From: Acetobacter malorum
GTDB lineage: Bacteria > Pseudomonadota > Alphaproteobacteria > Acetobacterales > Acetobacteraceae
Direction: 5' to 3'
Assembly (NCBI RefSeq): GCF_001580615.1
Contig: NZ_LHZC01000057.1
Coordinates: 310,001-374,000 of the forward strand
DNA: 64,000 bases
The notes beneath the pieces were generated by a model. That model ran no database searches. It was not told the DNA's origin and was given only the letters and a program-made list of their open reading frames with translations. Position 1 is the first letter of the stretch. Each line of letters begins with the position of its first letter. A program made the position numbers and the translations under genes. Shown here piece by piece: positions 18,304 through 26,093 of the stretch.

Positions 18304-19395
18304 ATGCCAACTCTCTTTGACCCCTATACCTTAAAAGACGTCACCTTACGCAACCGTATTACCGTTGCCCCCATGTGCCAGTATATGGCGCAGGATGGCG
18401 TGCCGAATGACTGGCACCAGGTGCATTACGCCGGCCTTGCCCGTGGTGGCTCTGGTCTGGTGGTGGTGGAAGCAACGGGTGTTTCTCCGGAAGGCCGCAT
18501 CACCCCGGGCTGCCTCGGCCTGTGGAATGATGAACAGGCTGCGGCTTTCGCCCCGATTGTGGAGTCCATCCGCAAGGCTGGCGCTGTGCCGGGCATTCAG
18601 ATTGCGCACGCAGGCCGCAAGGCAAGCGCCAATCTGCCGTGGGAAGGAGACGACCACATTCCTGAAGGCGACCCGCGCGCCTGGCAGCCCATTGGTCCCT
18701 CCGCCATTCCGTTTGGTGCCAACCTGCCCCGCACGCCGACGGAAATGACGCTTGATGATATTGCCCGCGTGAAAGCGGACTTTGTCAAAGCCGTGGAACG
18801 CGCCCGGGATGCAGGCTTCCAGTGGCTGATGCTGCATTTTGCGCACGGCTATCTGGCGCAGAGCTTCTTCTCCCCGGACGCCAACAAACGCACGGACCAG
18901 TATGGCGGCTCTGCTGAAAACCGTGGTCGTTTTCTGGTGGAAACACTGGAGGCCGTGCGGAAAGTCTGGCCGGAAAACCTGCCGCTGACCATTCGATTTG
19001 GTGTGATTGAATTTGACGGCCATGACGATGAAAACCTGCGGGATTCCGTCGCCCTGCTTAAAAAACTCAAAGAGTCCGGGCTGGATTTTCTGGATGTGAG
19101 CATCGGCTTTTCCACCCCGAATGGTCAGATCCCGTGGGGTGCGGCGTTCATGGCGCCCTACGCACAGCAGATCAAACAGGAAACCGGCCTGCCCGTTTCC
19201 ACCTCCTGGTATATCAGCGAAGGACGACAGGCAGATGCGCTGATCCGCACCGGCACGCTGGATACCGTGGCTCTTGGCCGCCCTCTGCTGGCTGACCCGC
19301 ACTGGCCCTACGCTGCGGCGCGTGCCGTGCATAAAAAGCAGCCCGCTGGCGTTCTGCCCCCGCCGTATGGCTGGTGGCTGAACCGTTACCAGTAA
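18304..19395 (+). CDS. Old yellow enzyme family NADH:flavin oxidoreductase (YqjM-like)
   Basis: A 363-residue FMN-dependent ene-reductase that reduces activated C=C bonds of enones and related electrophiles. It is of the thermophilic-like/YqjM class: C25 and Y27 in APMCQYM match the cysteine and tyrosine that tune the flavin in YqjM. QIAHAGRKAS and HFAHGYLAQSFFSPDANKR follow, then VALGRPLLADPHWP near the FMN phosphate. It starts 38 bases after the shared palindromic operator, so expression is probably controlled by the divergent ArsR-type protein. Confidence 0.92.
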   Translation: MPTLFDPYTLKDVTLRNRITVAPMCQYMAQDGVPNDWHQVHYAGLARGGSGLVVVEATGVSPEGRITPGCLGLWNDEQAAAFAPIVESIRKAGAVPGIQIAHAGRKASANLPWEGDDHIPEGDPRAWQPIGPSAIPFGANLPRTPTEMTLDDIARVKADFVKAVERARDAGFQWLMLHFAHGYLAQSFFSPDANKRTDQYGGSAENRGRFLVETLEAVRKVWPENLPLTIRFGVIEFDGHDDENLRDSVALLKKLKESGLDFLDVSIGFSTPNGQIPWGAAFMAPYAQQIKQETGLPVSTSWYISEGRQADALIRTGTLDTVALGRPLLADPHWPYAAARAVHKKQPAGVLPPPYGWWLNRYQ

Positions 19396-19478
19396 AGCCT
19401 GCCAGTGCCCTCTCTGTTTGTCCCGATCAAGGACAGCAGGGAGGAGTTCCTTGCGGATGCGACTACTTTGTAAAAGCG

Positions 19479-19574
19479 CTGAGAGAGCGGAGCCACGCGC
19501 TACGCTCTCTCAGATAAAGTCAGATAATCTGAGGATATTTTAAAAATCTCTCACTCAGATTTAAAATACCTCAG
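19479..19574. repeat. Two strong intergenic hairpins between the old yellow enzyme gene and panB
   Basis: CTGAGAGAGCG (19479-19489) pairs perfectly with CGCTCTCTCAG (19503-19513). A second hairpin pairs CTGAGGATATTTTAAA (19529-19544) with TTTAAAATACCTCAG (19560-19574) with one bulged base. Neither is followed by a T run, so they do not look like ordinary terminators. The second is much more AT-rich than its surroundings. Confidence 0.7.
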
Positions 19575-19632
19575 AAACCCCACTGCCTGAATTTTCAAAA
19601 CAGCGCCTTAGAAACTCTGCGAAAAACGGCTT

Positions 19633-19664
19633 ACTCCTGAATGGTTTTTCAGGAGTCCTTTTTC
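19633..19664. terminator. Bidirectional terminator overlapping the panB stop codon
   Basis: ACTCCTGAA (19633-19641) and TTCAGGAGT (19648-19656) form a perfect 9-base stem with a 6-base loop. CCTTTTTC follows on the + strand, and on the minus strand a GTTTTTC occurs a few bases past the stem. The panB TGA (19649-19651) lies inside the stem. Confidence 0.7.
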
Positions 19665-20470
19665 AGCATTCCAACGCACTGCTCCGGCCCAGGAAAACTG
19701 CGGTTGCGCACGGCTTCAGCATACTCTGCCACGGCTTTGTCCACCTGTTCACCAATAGCGGCAAAGCGTTTGACAAAACGCGGAGTGAAATCAGAGAAAA
19801 GCCCAAGCATGTCTTCCCCGACAAGAATCTGCCCACCGCAGGCCGGAGAGGCCCCAATGCCGATTGTCGGCACGGAGAGCGTTTCTGAAATCTCACGCGC
19901 CAGCGGTTCCATTGTGCTTTCAATCAGAACGGAAAAAGCCCCGGCTTCCTCAATCGCTTTTGCATCCTGCATCACCTGCTCAGCCTCACTCCCGCGCCCT
20001 ACGGTGCGAAAGCCTCCATGCGTGTGCACAGACTGCGGCTTAAGGCCGATATGGCCGATGACCGGGATACCGCGCTGGGTAAGGAAGTGGACGGTTTCAG
20101 CCATTTCCACGCCGCCTTCCAGCTTGACGCAACCAGCGCCTGTCTTCGCCATGATCTCGGCAGAAACGGCAAAGGCCTGCTGCGGGCTCTGCTGGTAGCT
20201 GCCAAATGGCAGATCGATCGCCACACAGGCGTTTTGGCTCCCGCGCACCACGGCCTGCCCATGCGCAATCATCATCTCCGGCGTAACGGCCAGCGTGGAG
20301 TCCATGCCATAGACCACCATGCCCAGAGAATCCCCCACCAGCAGGAGGTCACAATGCGGGTCCATCAGGCGGGCCATGGGAGTGGTGTAGGCCGTCAGCG
20401 CGACAATGGGGGCGTCTAACGCCGCGAGGGACCGCGGGGTGTGCCGTCTGGCTGTCACATGTTTGCTCAA
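19649..20470 (-). CDS. panB: 3-methyl-2-oxobutanoate hydroxymethyltransferase
   Basis: First step of pantothenate synthesis: adds a hydroxymethyl group from methylene-tetrahydrofolate to ketoisovalerate. The 273-residue product shows [27 protein letters not shown] with the Mg-binding Asp, [27 protein letters not shown] and the C-terminal [15 protein letters not shown]. No panC is adjacent. It is a stand-alone gene with a terminator at its end; coaE elsewhere in the window finishes the CoA route. Confidence 0.95.
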   Translation of the reverse strand: MSKHVTARRHTPRSLAALDAPIVALTAYTTPMARLMDPHCDLLLVGDSLGMVVYGMDSTLAVTPEMMIAHGQAVVRGSQNACVAIDLPFGSYQQSPQQAFAVSAEIMAKTGAGCVKLEGGVEMAETVHFLTQRGIPVIGHIGLKPQSVHTHGGFRTVGRGSEAEQVMQDAKAIEEAGAFSVLIESTMEPLAREISETLSVPTIGIGASPACGGQILVGEDMLGLFSDFTPRFVKRFAAIGEQVDKAVAEYAEAVRNRSFPGPEQCVGMLKKDS

Positions 20471-20635
20471 GACTGTTTCTCCTGCTCAAAAAAGCTGCTG
20501 AGCGGCACCTTTCACGCCTGATGGCACCCCTGTCCACCCATCGCCTGCAAAGTTTTTTCCTGAATACGGAAAGAGAATGAAAACAGAGTGTTGACAACAG
20601 GCCGCCTGACCTCTAATTCCTCCCTCAACAACCCC

Positions 20636-20721
20636 GGAGGAGTGCCCGAGTGGCTAAAGGGGGCGGACTGTAAATCCGCTGGCGTACGCCTACGTTGGTT
20701 CGAATCCAACCTCCTCCACCA
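20636..20721 (+). tRNA. tRNA-Tyr (anticodon GTA)
   Basis: A class II tRNA of 86 bases including encoded CCA. The acceptor GGAGGAG (20636-20642) pairs with CTCCTCC (20711-20717), followed by A and CCA. The anticodon stem GCGGA/TCCGC encloses CTGTAAA, giving GTA. A long variable arm (GGCGTACGCC region) and a TGGTTCGAATCCA T-arm are present. A T run follows the CCA directly and may end transcription. Confidence 0.97.
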
Positions 20722-20950
20722 TTTTTCCTGAAAATAAAAATATCTGCTTAGCACTTCGTAAATACGAATTGTGCTGCGTTTACTCTACAGATTTTATCTG
20801 TGGGGCAATTTTGCGTGTACACGCTCTGAAAGCGGCAGCATGCAACTGTGTCCCCATGCAGCATTCTGCACAGTGGGTTCTAATCCCATCCCCTCTGTCA
20901 CAAAACCTCAAAACACGGCATCAGAGAAACGAACTCTCAGGATTACTGCC
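20722..20950. other. Gene-free stretch with a tRNA T-arm-like fragment
   Basis: No gene is seen between tRNA-Tyr and the SDR stop. At about 20875-20893 the sequence GTGGGTTCTAATCCCAT resembles a tRNA T-arm followed by an acceptor-like CCCCTCTG, but no matching 5' half is found upstream. It may be a tRNA remnant or coincidence. Confidence 0.3.
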
Positions 20951-21796
20951 TCAGCATCGCCCCTGCCCATCCAGATACTTCCGCAGGCCCTTGCGGCCTT
21001 TTTTGAGCAGTATTGGCAGGATCAGCCGCCAGACGCGGGGCATCATCAGCATCAACTGTGCCAGAATGCCGTCTGAGCTGGGGCAGAACACCTCCGCACG
21101 CGGGCGGCGCAGCAGGCCCATCACAATAGCTGCTATGCCGTCTGCCGTGGCGGGGGCCGTGACGAAGTTGAGCGGTGAGCCCCCGTTATCAATCTCGCGC
21201 TTGAGCATGGGCGTATCGACCGCCCCCGGAAAAACGGACGAGACATGGATGCCGCGTTTGCGCACATCCTGCGCCAGAGAAAGCGCGAAGCCACGCAGCC
21301 CAAACTTGCTGGCCGTGTAGATGCTGCTCCCCTCCAGCGGCACGAGAGCCGCCATGGAGTTGATAAACACCACATGCCCGCCAGAAGGGATATGCGGCAG
21401 CAGCTTCATGGTCAGGAGAATGGGAGCTTCAAGATTGACGGCCAGCTGGCAGGAGACAGCGGCGGTATCCCCGCCGCCCATGCGCTGCGGCACAATCACC
21501 CCGGCAGAATGCACCAGCACCTGCACGCGGCGGTCGAGTGCGGCAATCTGCGCCACAACCTGTTCAATCTGCTCAGGCTTCGTCAGGTCGCACGGTATCG
21601 GCGTGACAAATGGCTGTTCCTCGCCCCCGCTCCGGCTAAGCGCCAGAACATGATAGCCTGCCGCCACCAGACGGCTGACAAGCGGCACACCAATGCCACC
21701 CGCGGCTCCGGTTACAAGGGCCAGCGGGCGGGTTGAAGAGCGAAGATGTTCAGAAGTCGTCACGAGAGCAAAGCCATCCATTCTTTTGGCTAGCAT
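20951..21796 (-). CDS. Short-chain dehydrogenase/reductase
   Basis: A 281-residue classical SDR. TGAAGGIG (nucleotide loop) is near residue 31, then HSAGV for NNAG, the catalytic Ser in INSMAALVP, and YTASK with Tyr and Lys. The C-terminal extension (RVWRLILPILLKKGRKGLRKYL) is hydrophobic and basic and may attach to the membrane, as in SDRs acting on lipids or steroids. The substrate is unknown. An in-frame ATG at 21781 is an alternative start. It follows mtnP by 48 bases and may belong to the cytochrome b-c1-mtnP transcript. Confidence 0.85.
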   Translation of the reverse strand: MLAKRMDGFALVTTSEHLRSSTRPLALVTGAAGGIGVPLVSRLVAAGYHVLALSRSGGEEQPFVTPIPCDLTKPEQIEQVVAQIAALDRRVQVLVHSAGVIVPQRMGGGDTAAVSCQLAVNLEAPILLTMKLLPHIPSGGHVVFINSMAALVPLEGSSIYTASKFGLRGFALSLAQDVRKRGIHVSSVFPGAVDTPMLKREIDNGGSPLNFVTAPATADGIAAIVMGLLRRPRAEVFCPSSDGILAQLMLMMPRVWRLILPILLKKGRKGLRKYLDGQGRC

Positions 21797-21844
21797 TCGC
21801 CCTTTTTGGTGAGACGTGCAAGAGAGGCTACCTGGTTACCAGCC

Positions 21845-22729
21845 TTACAGTACGCGCCCGGCTACCACCTTCAGCTTGCTGATAAGCGCAGGGTCCCGCG
21901 CTTCCGGGGCGGTAATCAGGGCGTATTCCAGCGCTCTGTCACACCCGGCAGAACACAGGCCGCGCGGCTGGCCGAGGGCAGGAATCACTGCTTTCACCAG
22001 CGCTTTGGCTTTGGCGGAGTTGCCCTGCATGGTTTTCACCACACCCTCCACCGTCACATTGTCGTGGTCTTCGTGCCAGCAGTCATAATCCGTCACCATG
22101 GCGACGGTTGCGTAGCAAATCTCGGCTTCCCGCGCCAAAGTCGCTTCCGGCATGTTGGTCATGCCAATCACGGAGCAACCCCATGAGCGATAGAGGTTGC
22201 TTTCCGCACGGGTGGAAAACTGCGGGCCTTCCATCACCAGATACGTGCCGCCACGGGTCGCCTCAATATTCAGCGCTTTGGTCTGGGCTTCCAGCACGTC
22301 ACCAATACGGGCGCACAGCGGGTCCGCCATAGAGATATGGGCCACGCAGCCCGTGTCAAAAAAGCTTTTTTCCCGCCAGATGGTGCGGTCAATAAACTGA
22401 TCAACAATCACAAAATGCCCCGGCGGCAGCTCTTCTTTCAAAGACCCGACGGCAGAGAGCGAGACAATGTCCGTCACGCCAGACATTTTCATCGCGGCAA
22501 TATTGGCGCGGTAATTCAGGCGAGACGGCGGAATGGGGTGGCCCCGGCCATGGCGCGGCAGGAAGACGCAGCGCACGCCATCCAGTCTGCCAAACAAAAG
22601 CTGGTCAGACGGCAGACCCCACGGGGTTTCAACAGTCCGCCATTCCTTCTCTTCCAGCCCGTCAATATCATACAGGCCGGACCCGCCAATAAGACCGATG
22701 ACGGGTTCCACAACTTCATTTTGAGACAT
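21845..22729 (-). CDS. mtnP: S-methyl-5'-thioadenosine phosphorylase
   Basis: Phosphorolyses methylthioadenosine to adenine and methylthioribose 1-phosphate, the first step of methionine salvage and of clearing polyamine by-products. In the 294-residue PNP-family protein, IGLIGGSGLYDIDGL, FLPRHGRGHPIPPSRLNYRAN, SLSAVGSL, MEGPQFSTRAES and GMTNMPEATLAREAEICYA are family hallmarks. Its start overlaps the last 14 bases of the cytochrome c1 gene. Other salvage genes are not in the window. Confidence 0.93.
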   Translation of the reverse strand: MSQNEVVEPVIGLIGGSGLYDIDGLEEKEWRTVETPWGLPSDQLLFGRLDGVRCVFLPRHGRGHPIPPSRLNYRANIAAMKMSGVTDIVSLSAVGSLKEELPPGHFVIVDQFIDRTIWREKSFFDTGCVAHISMADPLCARIGDVLEAQTKALNIEATRGGTYLVMEGPQFSTRAESNLYRSWGCSVIGMTNMPEATLAREAEICYATVAMVTDYDCWHEDHDNVTVEGVVKTMQGNSAKAKALVKAVIPALGQPRGLCSAGCDRALEYALITAPEARDPALISKLKVVAGRVL

Positions 22730-23597
22730 GAGACCAGATTCTCCGTTTCAGGATAACAAGAAGACAGGCGAGAAAACACAGATAGAGCCCAACCCCAACC
22801 CCCAGCCTGCGTTTGTCATCTGCATGCGGGTTGGAAATCCACGCCAGAAAGGTTGTGACATCCCGCGCTTCCTGCTGCGCAGTGGGCTGGGTGCCATCCG
22901 CATACAGCACAGCATGATCCCGCAACGGCGGCGGCATGGCTGTGCGATGGCCAATGGCATAGGGGTTGGCAAAGCCTGCTTCCGGTGGCGTAGGCGCAGG
23001 ATGCCTCTCTGCATCAGTCCCTGCGGCAGAGGCAGGAGCCTTTACAGGTGTATAGCCCGTCAGCAGCGCATACACACGGTCCGGCCCACCAGGATAGACC
23101 TGTGTAATGCGGGACAGATCAGGCGGCACCGCGCCACGATTGGCGGCGCGTGCGGCATCCGGGTCCGCATAAGGCCGGGGCAACGCATCATCCGGGGTGG
23201 CTTTGCGGTGTTTGAGATGCCCTTCCGCATCCCGCCCTGCGGCAACCTGCCAGGAGGCGGCAAGCGCCGTTACCTGTTCCGGGGTCAGCCCCATATCGCC
23301 AAGGTCAGAAAAATGCACCTGCGTCAGGCTGTGGCAGGAGGCGCAAACTCCGGCAAACACCGCATAGCCGCGCTGCACGGCGCCCAGATCAAAATGCCCT
23401 AACGGCCCGTTGAAAGACCAGTTTTGTGCAGGTGCATGAGCCGGAGCACCCGGGGGAGGCGCAGCCTGCGCGGAGGCCATGAACGCACCCTGCCCAGCTG
23501 GCACGAAAGAGCAAACCAGCACGCCGAGCGCAACCGGCGGCAGCCTGCGCAAGCCACCCCAACGGCCAGCCGCGAGAGACCGCACCGGGAAAGACAT
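22716..23597 (-). CDS. petC: Cytochrome c1 of the ubiquinol:cytochrome c reductase
   Basis: A 293-residue haem protein. The haem motif is C85-A-S-C88-H89, AMPPPL holds a likely Met ligand, and a single C-terminal membrane anchor precedes KRRIWSHVSK. The N-terminal 40 residues form a signal peptide. That leader (residues 10-35, GRWGGLRRLPPVALGVLVCS and on) is nearly identical to a transmembrane segment of the neighbouring cytochrome b. I start at the ATG at 23597, preceded by GAAGG; a TTG at 23609 overlaps the cytochrome b stop. No Rieske gene is next to it. Confidence 0.88.
   Translation of the reverse strand: MSFPVRSLAAGRWGGLRRLPPVALGVLVCSFVPAGQGAFMASAQAAPPPGAPAHAPAQNWSFNGPLGHFDLGAVQRGYAVFAGVCASCHSLTQVHFSDLGDMGLTPEQVTALAASWQVAAGRDAEGHLKHRKATPDDALPRPYADPDAARAANRGAVPPDLSRITQVYPGGPDRVYALLTGYTPVKAPASAAGTDAERHPAPTPPEAGFANPYAIGHRTAMPPPLRDHAVLYADGTQPTAQQEARDVTTFLAWISNPHADDKRRLGVGVGLYLCFLACLLVILKRRIWSHVSK
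23493..23570 (-). repeat. Copy 1 of a 78-base repeat (cytochrome c1 leader)
   Basis: Aligns without gaps to 23738-23815 in the cytochrome b gene, 245 bases away. By eye 59 of 78 bases match (about 76 percent), and 22 of 26 encoded residues match, although the two copies lie in different reading frames of the strand. Confidence 0.75.
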
Positions 23598-23605
23598 CCG
23601 CGCCT

Positions 23606-24868
23606 TCAAGACCGTGCCTCCTTACGCGCCAGCCGACTGTAAAACGGCAAAAAACCGAGGAAATAGAGGTAATAGCCCAGCGTTGCCAAACGCCCGACCA
23701 GCAACCAGACGCCCTGCACATGATGCCGCCCCGCAAGCCCGGCCAGCACGAAGGAGCAGACCAGCACCGCCAGCGCCACACGTGGGAGCCATCGCAGACC
23801 GCCCCACCGGCCAGCCACAAAGGTGGCGGATGCTCCCCGGTCCAGCCAGGGCACAAACAACAGGATGGCCACCGCGCCGCCAGACACCAGTAGCCCGAAA
23901 AACTTGGACGGCACGGCCTGCAACATGCCGTAAAACGGCAGGAAGTACCATTCCGGCTCAATGTCCGCAGGCGTGTGCAGAGGATTGGCCGGACGGTAAT
24001 TTTCCGCCTCGGTCACTAGTCCCGACCAGAAGCACATCACCAGCGTGAACAGAATGGCCAGCACCACCACGCCCAGACCATCCTTGACGGTAAAATAGGG
24101 ATGGAACGGCAGCATCCGTGCCCGGTTCTGCCCTACAGGCCCGGATGGGCTGGTGCTGCCGCGGGCATGCAGAACCGCCACATGCAGGATGACCATGCCG
24201 ACAATGGCAAAAGAGAGCGTGAAATGCAGCACGAACATCCGGTGCAATGTGGCCGTGCCCGGCGCGTCACCGCCCAGAAAAACGCGCTCCAGCATGTTCC
24301 CCACAAGCGGGATCGCGCCAACGGCTTTGCCTGCCACGTCCGCACCCCAATAGGACATCTGGCCCCATGGCAGCACGTACCCGGCAAAAGCAGTGATCAT
24401 CACCATCATCAGCAGAACTGTGCCCACACCCCACAGCCCCTGACGCGGCGCACGGTAGGAGCCGTAACACAGCCCCCGGAACACGTGCAGATAGAGAGCA
24501 GCCATGAAGAACGTGGCCCCCGTCATATGCATGCTGCGCAAAAGCCAGCCGAAAGGCACGCGCCGCTCCAGTGTTTCGACAGAAGTAAAGGCCAGCGAGG
24601 CATCAGGCGTATAGGTGAGCGCCAGTGTCAGGCCGCTCAGCAGCATCAGGGCCAGAACGGCCACCAGCATGGCGCCAATGGTCCACAGCACGTTGAGGTC
24701 TCGCGGCAGGAGAAACGCCATATATTCCCGCACAAACTCATAGGCCGTATGCGTCTGAGCGGGACCACCCGCTACGGAAGCAGCCGGTGTTTCCGGCACG
24801 GGTTGCACCGAAACCGGCCCCGTTGGCGGCTGATAGGCCTGATCCTGACACGATGGTGTGCCTGCCAT
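23606..24868 (-). CDS. petB: Cytochrome b of the ubiquinol:cytochrome c reductase
   Basis: A 420-residue di-haem quinol-oxidising membrane subunit. Haem-ligand helices are visible in RSMHMTGATFFMAALYLHVFRG and HRMFVLHFTLSFAIVGMVILH. The Qo-site motif PEWYF is in DIEPEWYFLPFYGML, and GYVLPWGQMSYWGADV and LHTPADI also match. I use the ATG at 24868, with GAGGGGG just upstream; the frame runs on to 25015 without conservation. It precedes petC, but the expected petA (Rieske) gene upstream is absent: hemF lies there on the other strand. Confidence 0.9.
   Translation of the reverse strand: MAGTPSCQDQAYQPPTGPVSVQPVPETPAASVAGGPAQTHTAYEFVREYMAFLLPRDLNVLWTIGAMLVAVLALMLLSGLTLALTYTPDASLAFTSVETLERRVPFGWLLRSMHMTGATFFMAALYLHVFRGLCYGSYRAPRQGLWGVGTVLLMMVMITAFAGYVLPWGQMSYWGADVAGKAVGAIPLVGNMLERVFLGGDAPGTATLHRMFVLHFTLSFAIVGMVILHVAVLHARGSTSPSGPVGQNRARMLPFHPYFTVKDGLGVVVLAILFTLVMCFWSGLVTEAENYRPANPLHTPADIEPEWYFLPFYGMLQAVPSKFFGLLVSGGAVAILLFVPWLDRGASATFVAGRWGGLRWLPRVALAVLVCSFVLAGLAGRHHVQGVWLLVGRLATLGYYLYFLGFLPFYSRLARKEARS
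23738..23815 (-). repeat. Copy 2 of a 78-base repeat (cytochrome b transmembrane segment)
   Basis: Partner of 23493-23570. Here it encodes AGRWGGLRWLPRVALAVLVC plus SFVLAG, in a place where other cytochrome b proteins also have a basic loop and helix, so this copy is probably the original. Confidence 0.75.
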
Positions 24869-25044
24869 CCGTTCCCCCTCACCTCTTCCAGATACCGCAT
24901 CCCGAACGCCGTACAGAACAGTGTTGTCGTGTTTAACGATGAACGGCATGATCTTGCAATGATCGTCAGGAAGGCGCACCTCTAAGGCCTTTAGCAGGCG
25001 CGGGTGAGCCTCCATCCGCGCGTGAGAGGAAAAAAGACCCGGCT

Positions 25045-25959
25045 ATGACTCCCACCAAAGCGTATTCTGTGCCCGCCCATACAGCTCTGAAAGCGGAAGC
25101 TAAAGAGTGGTTTGAAACCCTGCGTGATAAGATCTGCGCTGCCTTTGAGCAGATAGAGCAGGACGCCGTGCAGCAGAACACGCCCATCCTGCCCGGGCAC
25201 GAAGCCGCAGGCCAGTTTGAGCGCAAAAGCTGGAACCGCCAGAATCAGGACGGCTCTCCCGGCGGTGGCGGCGTGATGAGCGTAATGCGGGGCCGCGTTT
25301 TTGAAAAAGTGGGCGTGAATGTTTCCACCGTGGAAGGCACGTTCTCCCCGGAATTTGCCGCCACTATTCCCGGTGCGTCGGAAGACCCGCGCTTTTTTGC
25401 AACCGGCATCAGCCTTGTGGCGCATATGTGCAGTCCGCTGGTGCCTGCAGCGCACTTCAACACCCGCATGATCATCACCACGCAGGGCTGGTTTGGGGGC
25501 GGTGGGGATATTACCCCCATGTTCCCTGAAAGTGCGGAAGCGATTGATGACGCCGCCCGCTTCCATGCCGGATTTGAGCAGGCCTGCGCTCGCCATGACC
25601 CGGAGTATTATCCGCGCTTCAAAGCCTGGTGTGACAAATATTTCTACCTGCCGCACCGCAACGAACCGCGCGGTCTGGGCGGCATTTTCTATGACCGGCT
25701 GGATAGCGGAGACACCGCGCAGGACTTTGCCTTCACAAAAGATGTCGGCCTCGGATTTTTAGAAACCTATCCCGAAATTATCCGGGACCGGATGATGCAA
25801 CCCTGGACGCCGGAACAGCGCGACACCCAGCTTATCCGCCGTGGCCGCTATGTGGAGTTCAATCTTTTGCATGACCGTGGCACGCTGTTTGGCCTGAAAA
25901 CCGGCGGCCATACGGAAGCAATTCTGATGAGCATGCCGCCGGAAGTGAAGTGGCCCTGA
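25045..25959 (+). CDS. hemF: Oxygen-dependent coproporphyrinogen III oxidase
   Basis: Aerobic haem synthesis: oxidative decarboxylation of coproporphyrinogen III to protoporphyrinogen IX. The 304-residue protein has the family stretches [66 protein letters not shown] and [20 protein letters not shown]. It is divergent from the cytochrome b gene; the 176 bases between them contain a direct ATGATC repeat five bases apart but no recognised operator. hemC and hemD lie 7-8 kb away. Confidence 0.96.
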   Translation: MTPTKAYSVPAHTALKAEAKEWFETLRDKICAAFEQIEQDAVQQNTPILPGHEAAGQFERKSWNRQNQDGSPGGGGVMSVMRGRVFEKVGVNVSTVEGTFSPEFAATIPGASEDPRFFATGISLVAHMCSPLVPAAHFNTRMIITTQGWFGGGGDITPMFPESAEAIDDAARFHAGFEQACARHDPEYYPRFKAWCDKYFYLPHRNEPRGLGGIFYDRLDSGDTAQDFAFTKDVGLGFLETYPEIIRDRMMQPWTPEQRDTQLIRRGRYVEFNLLHDRGTLFGLKTGGHTEAILMSMPPEVKWP

Positions 25960-26093
25960 GAGCCCGACCGTAATTTTGCCGCAGATCGCTGGTGCGGTCT
26001 GGCTGGGCTGGCAAGACTCCACTCCCTGAGTCTCCCGGCCCTGCCCCTTTAAGGACGCTCAGACAGATACGACGACTGGGAGGTTTTTCACAC

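Noticed and set aside
20512-20754. Open frame of 80 codons on the minus strand over the tRNA-Tyr
   Set aside because: It is antisense to the tRNA; such frames (with a DSNQRR-type peptide) are well-known false proteins.
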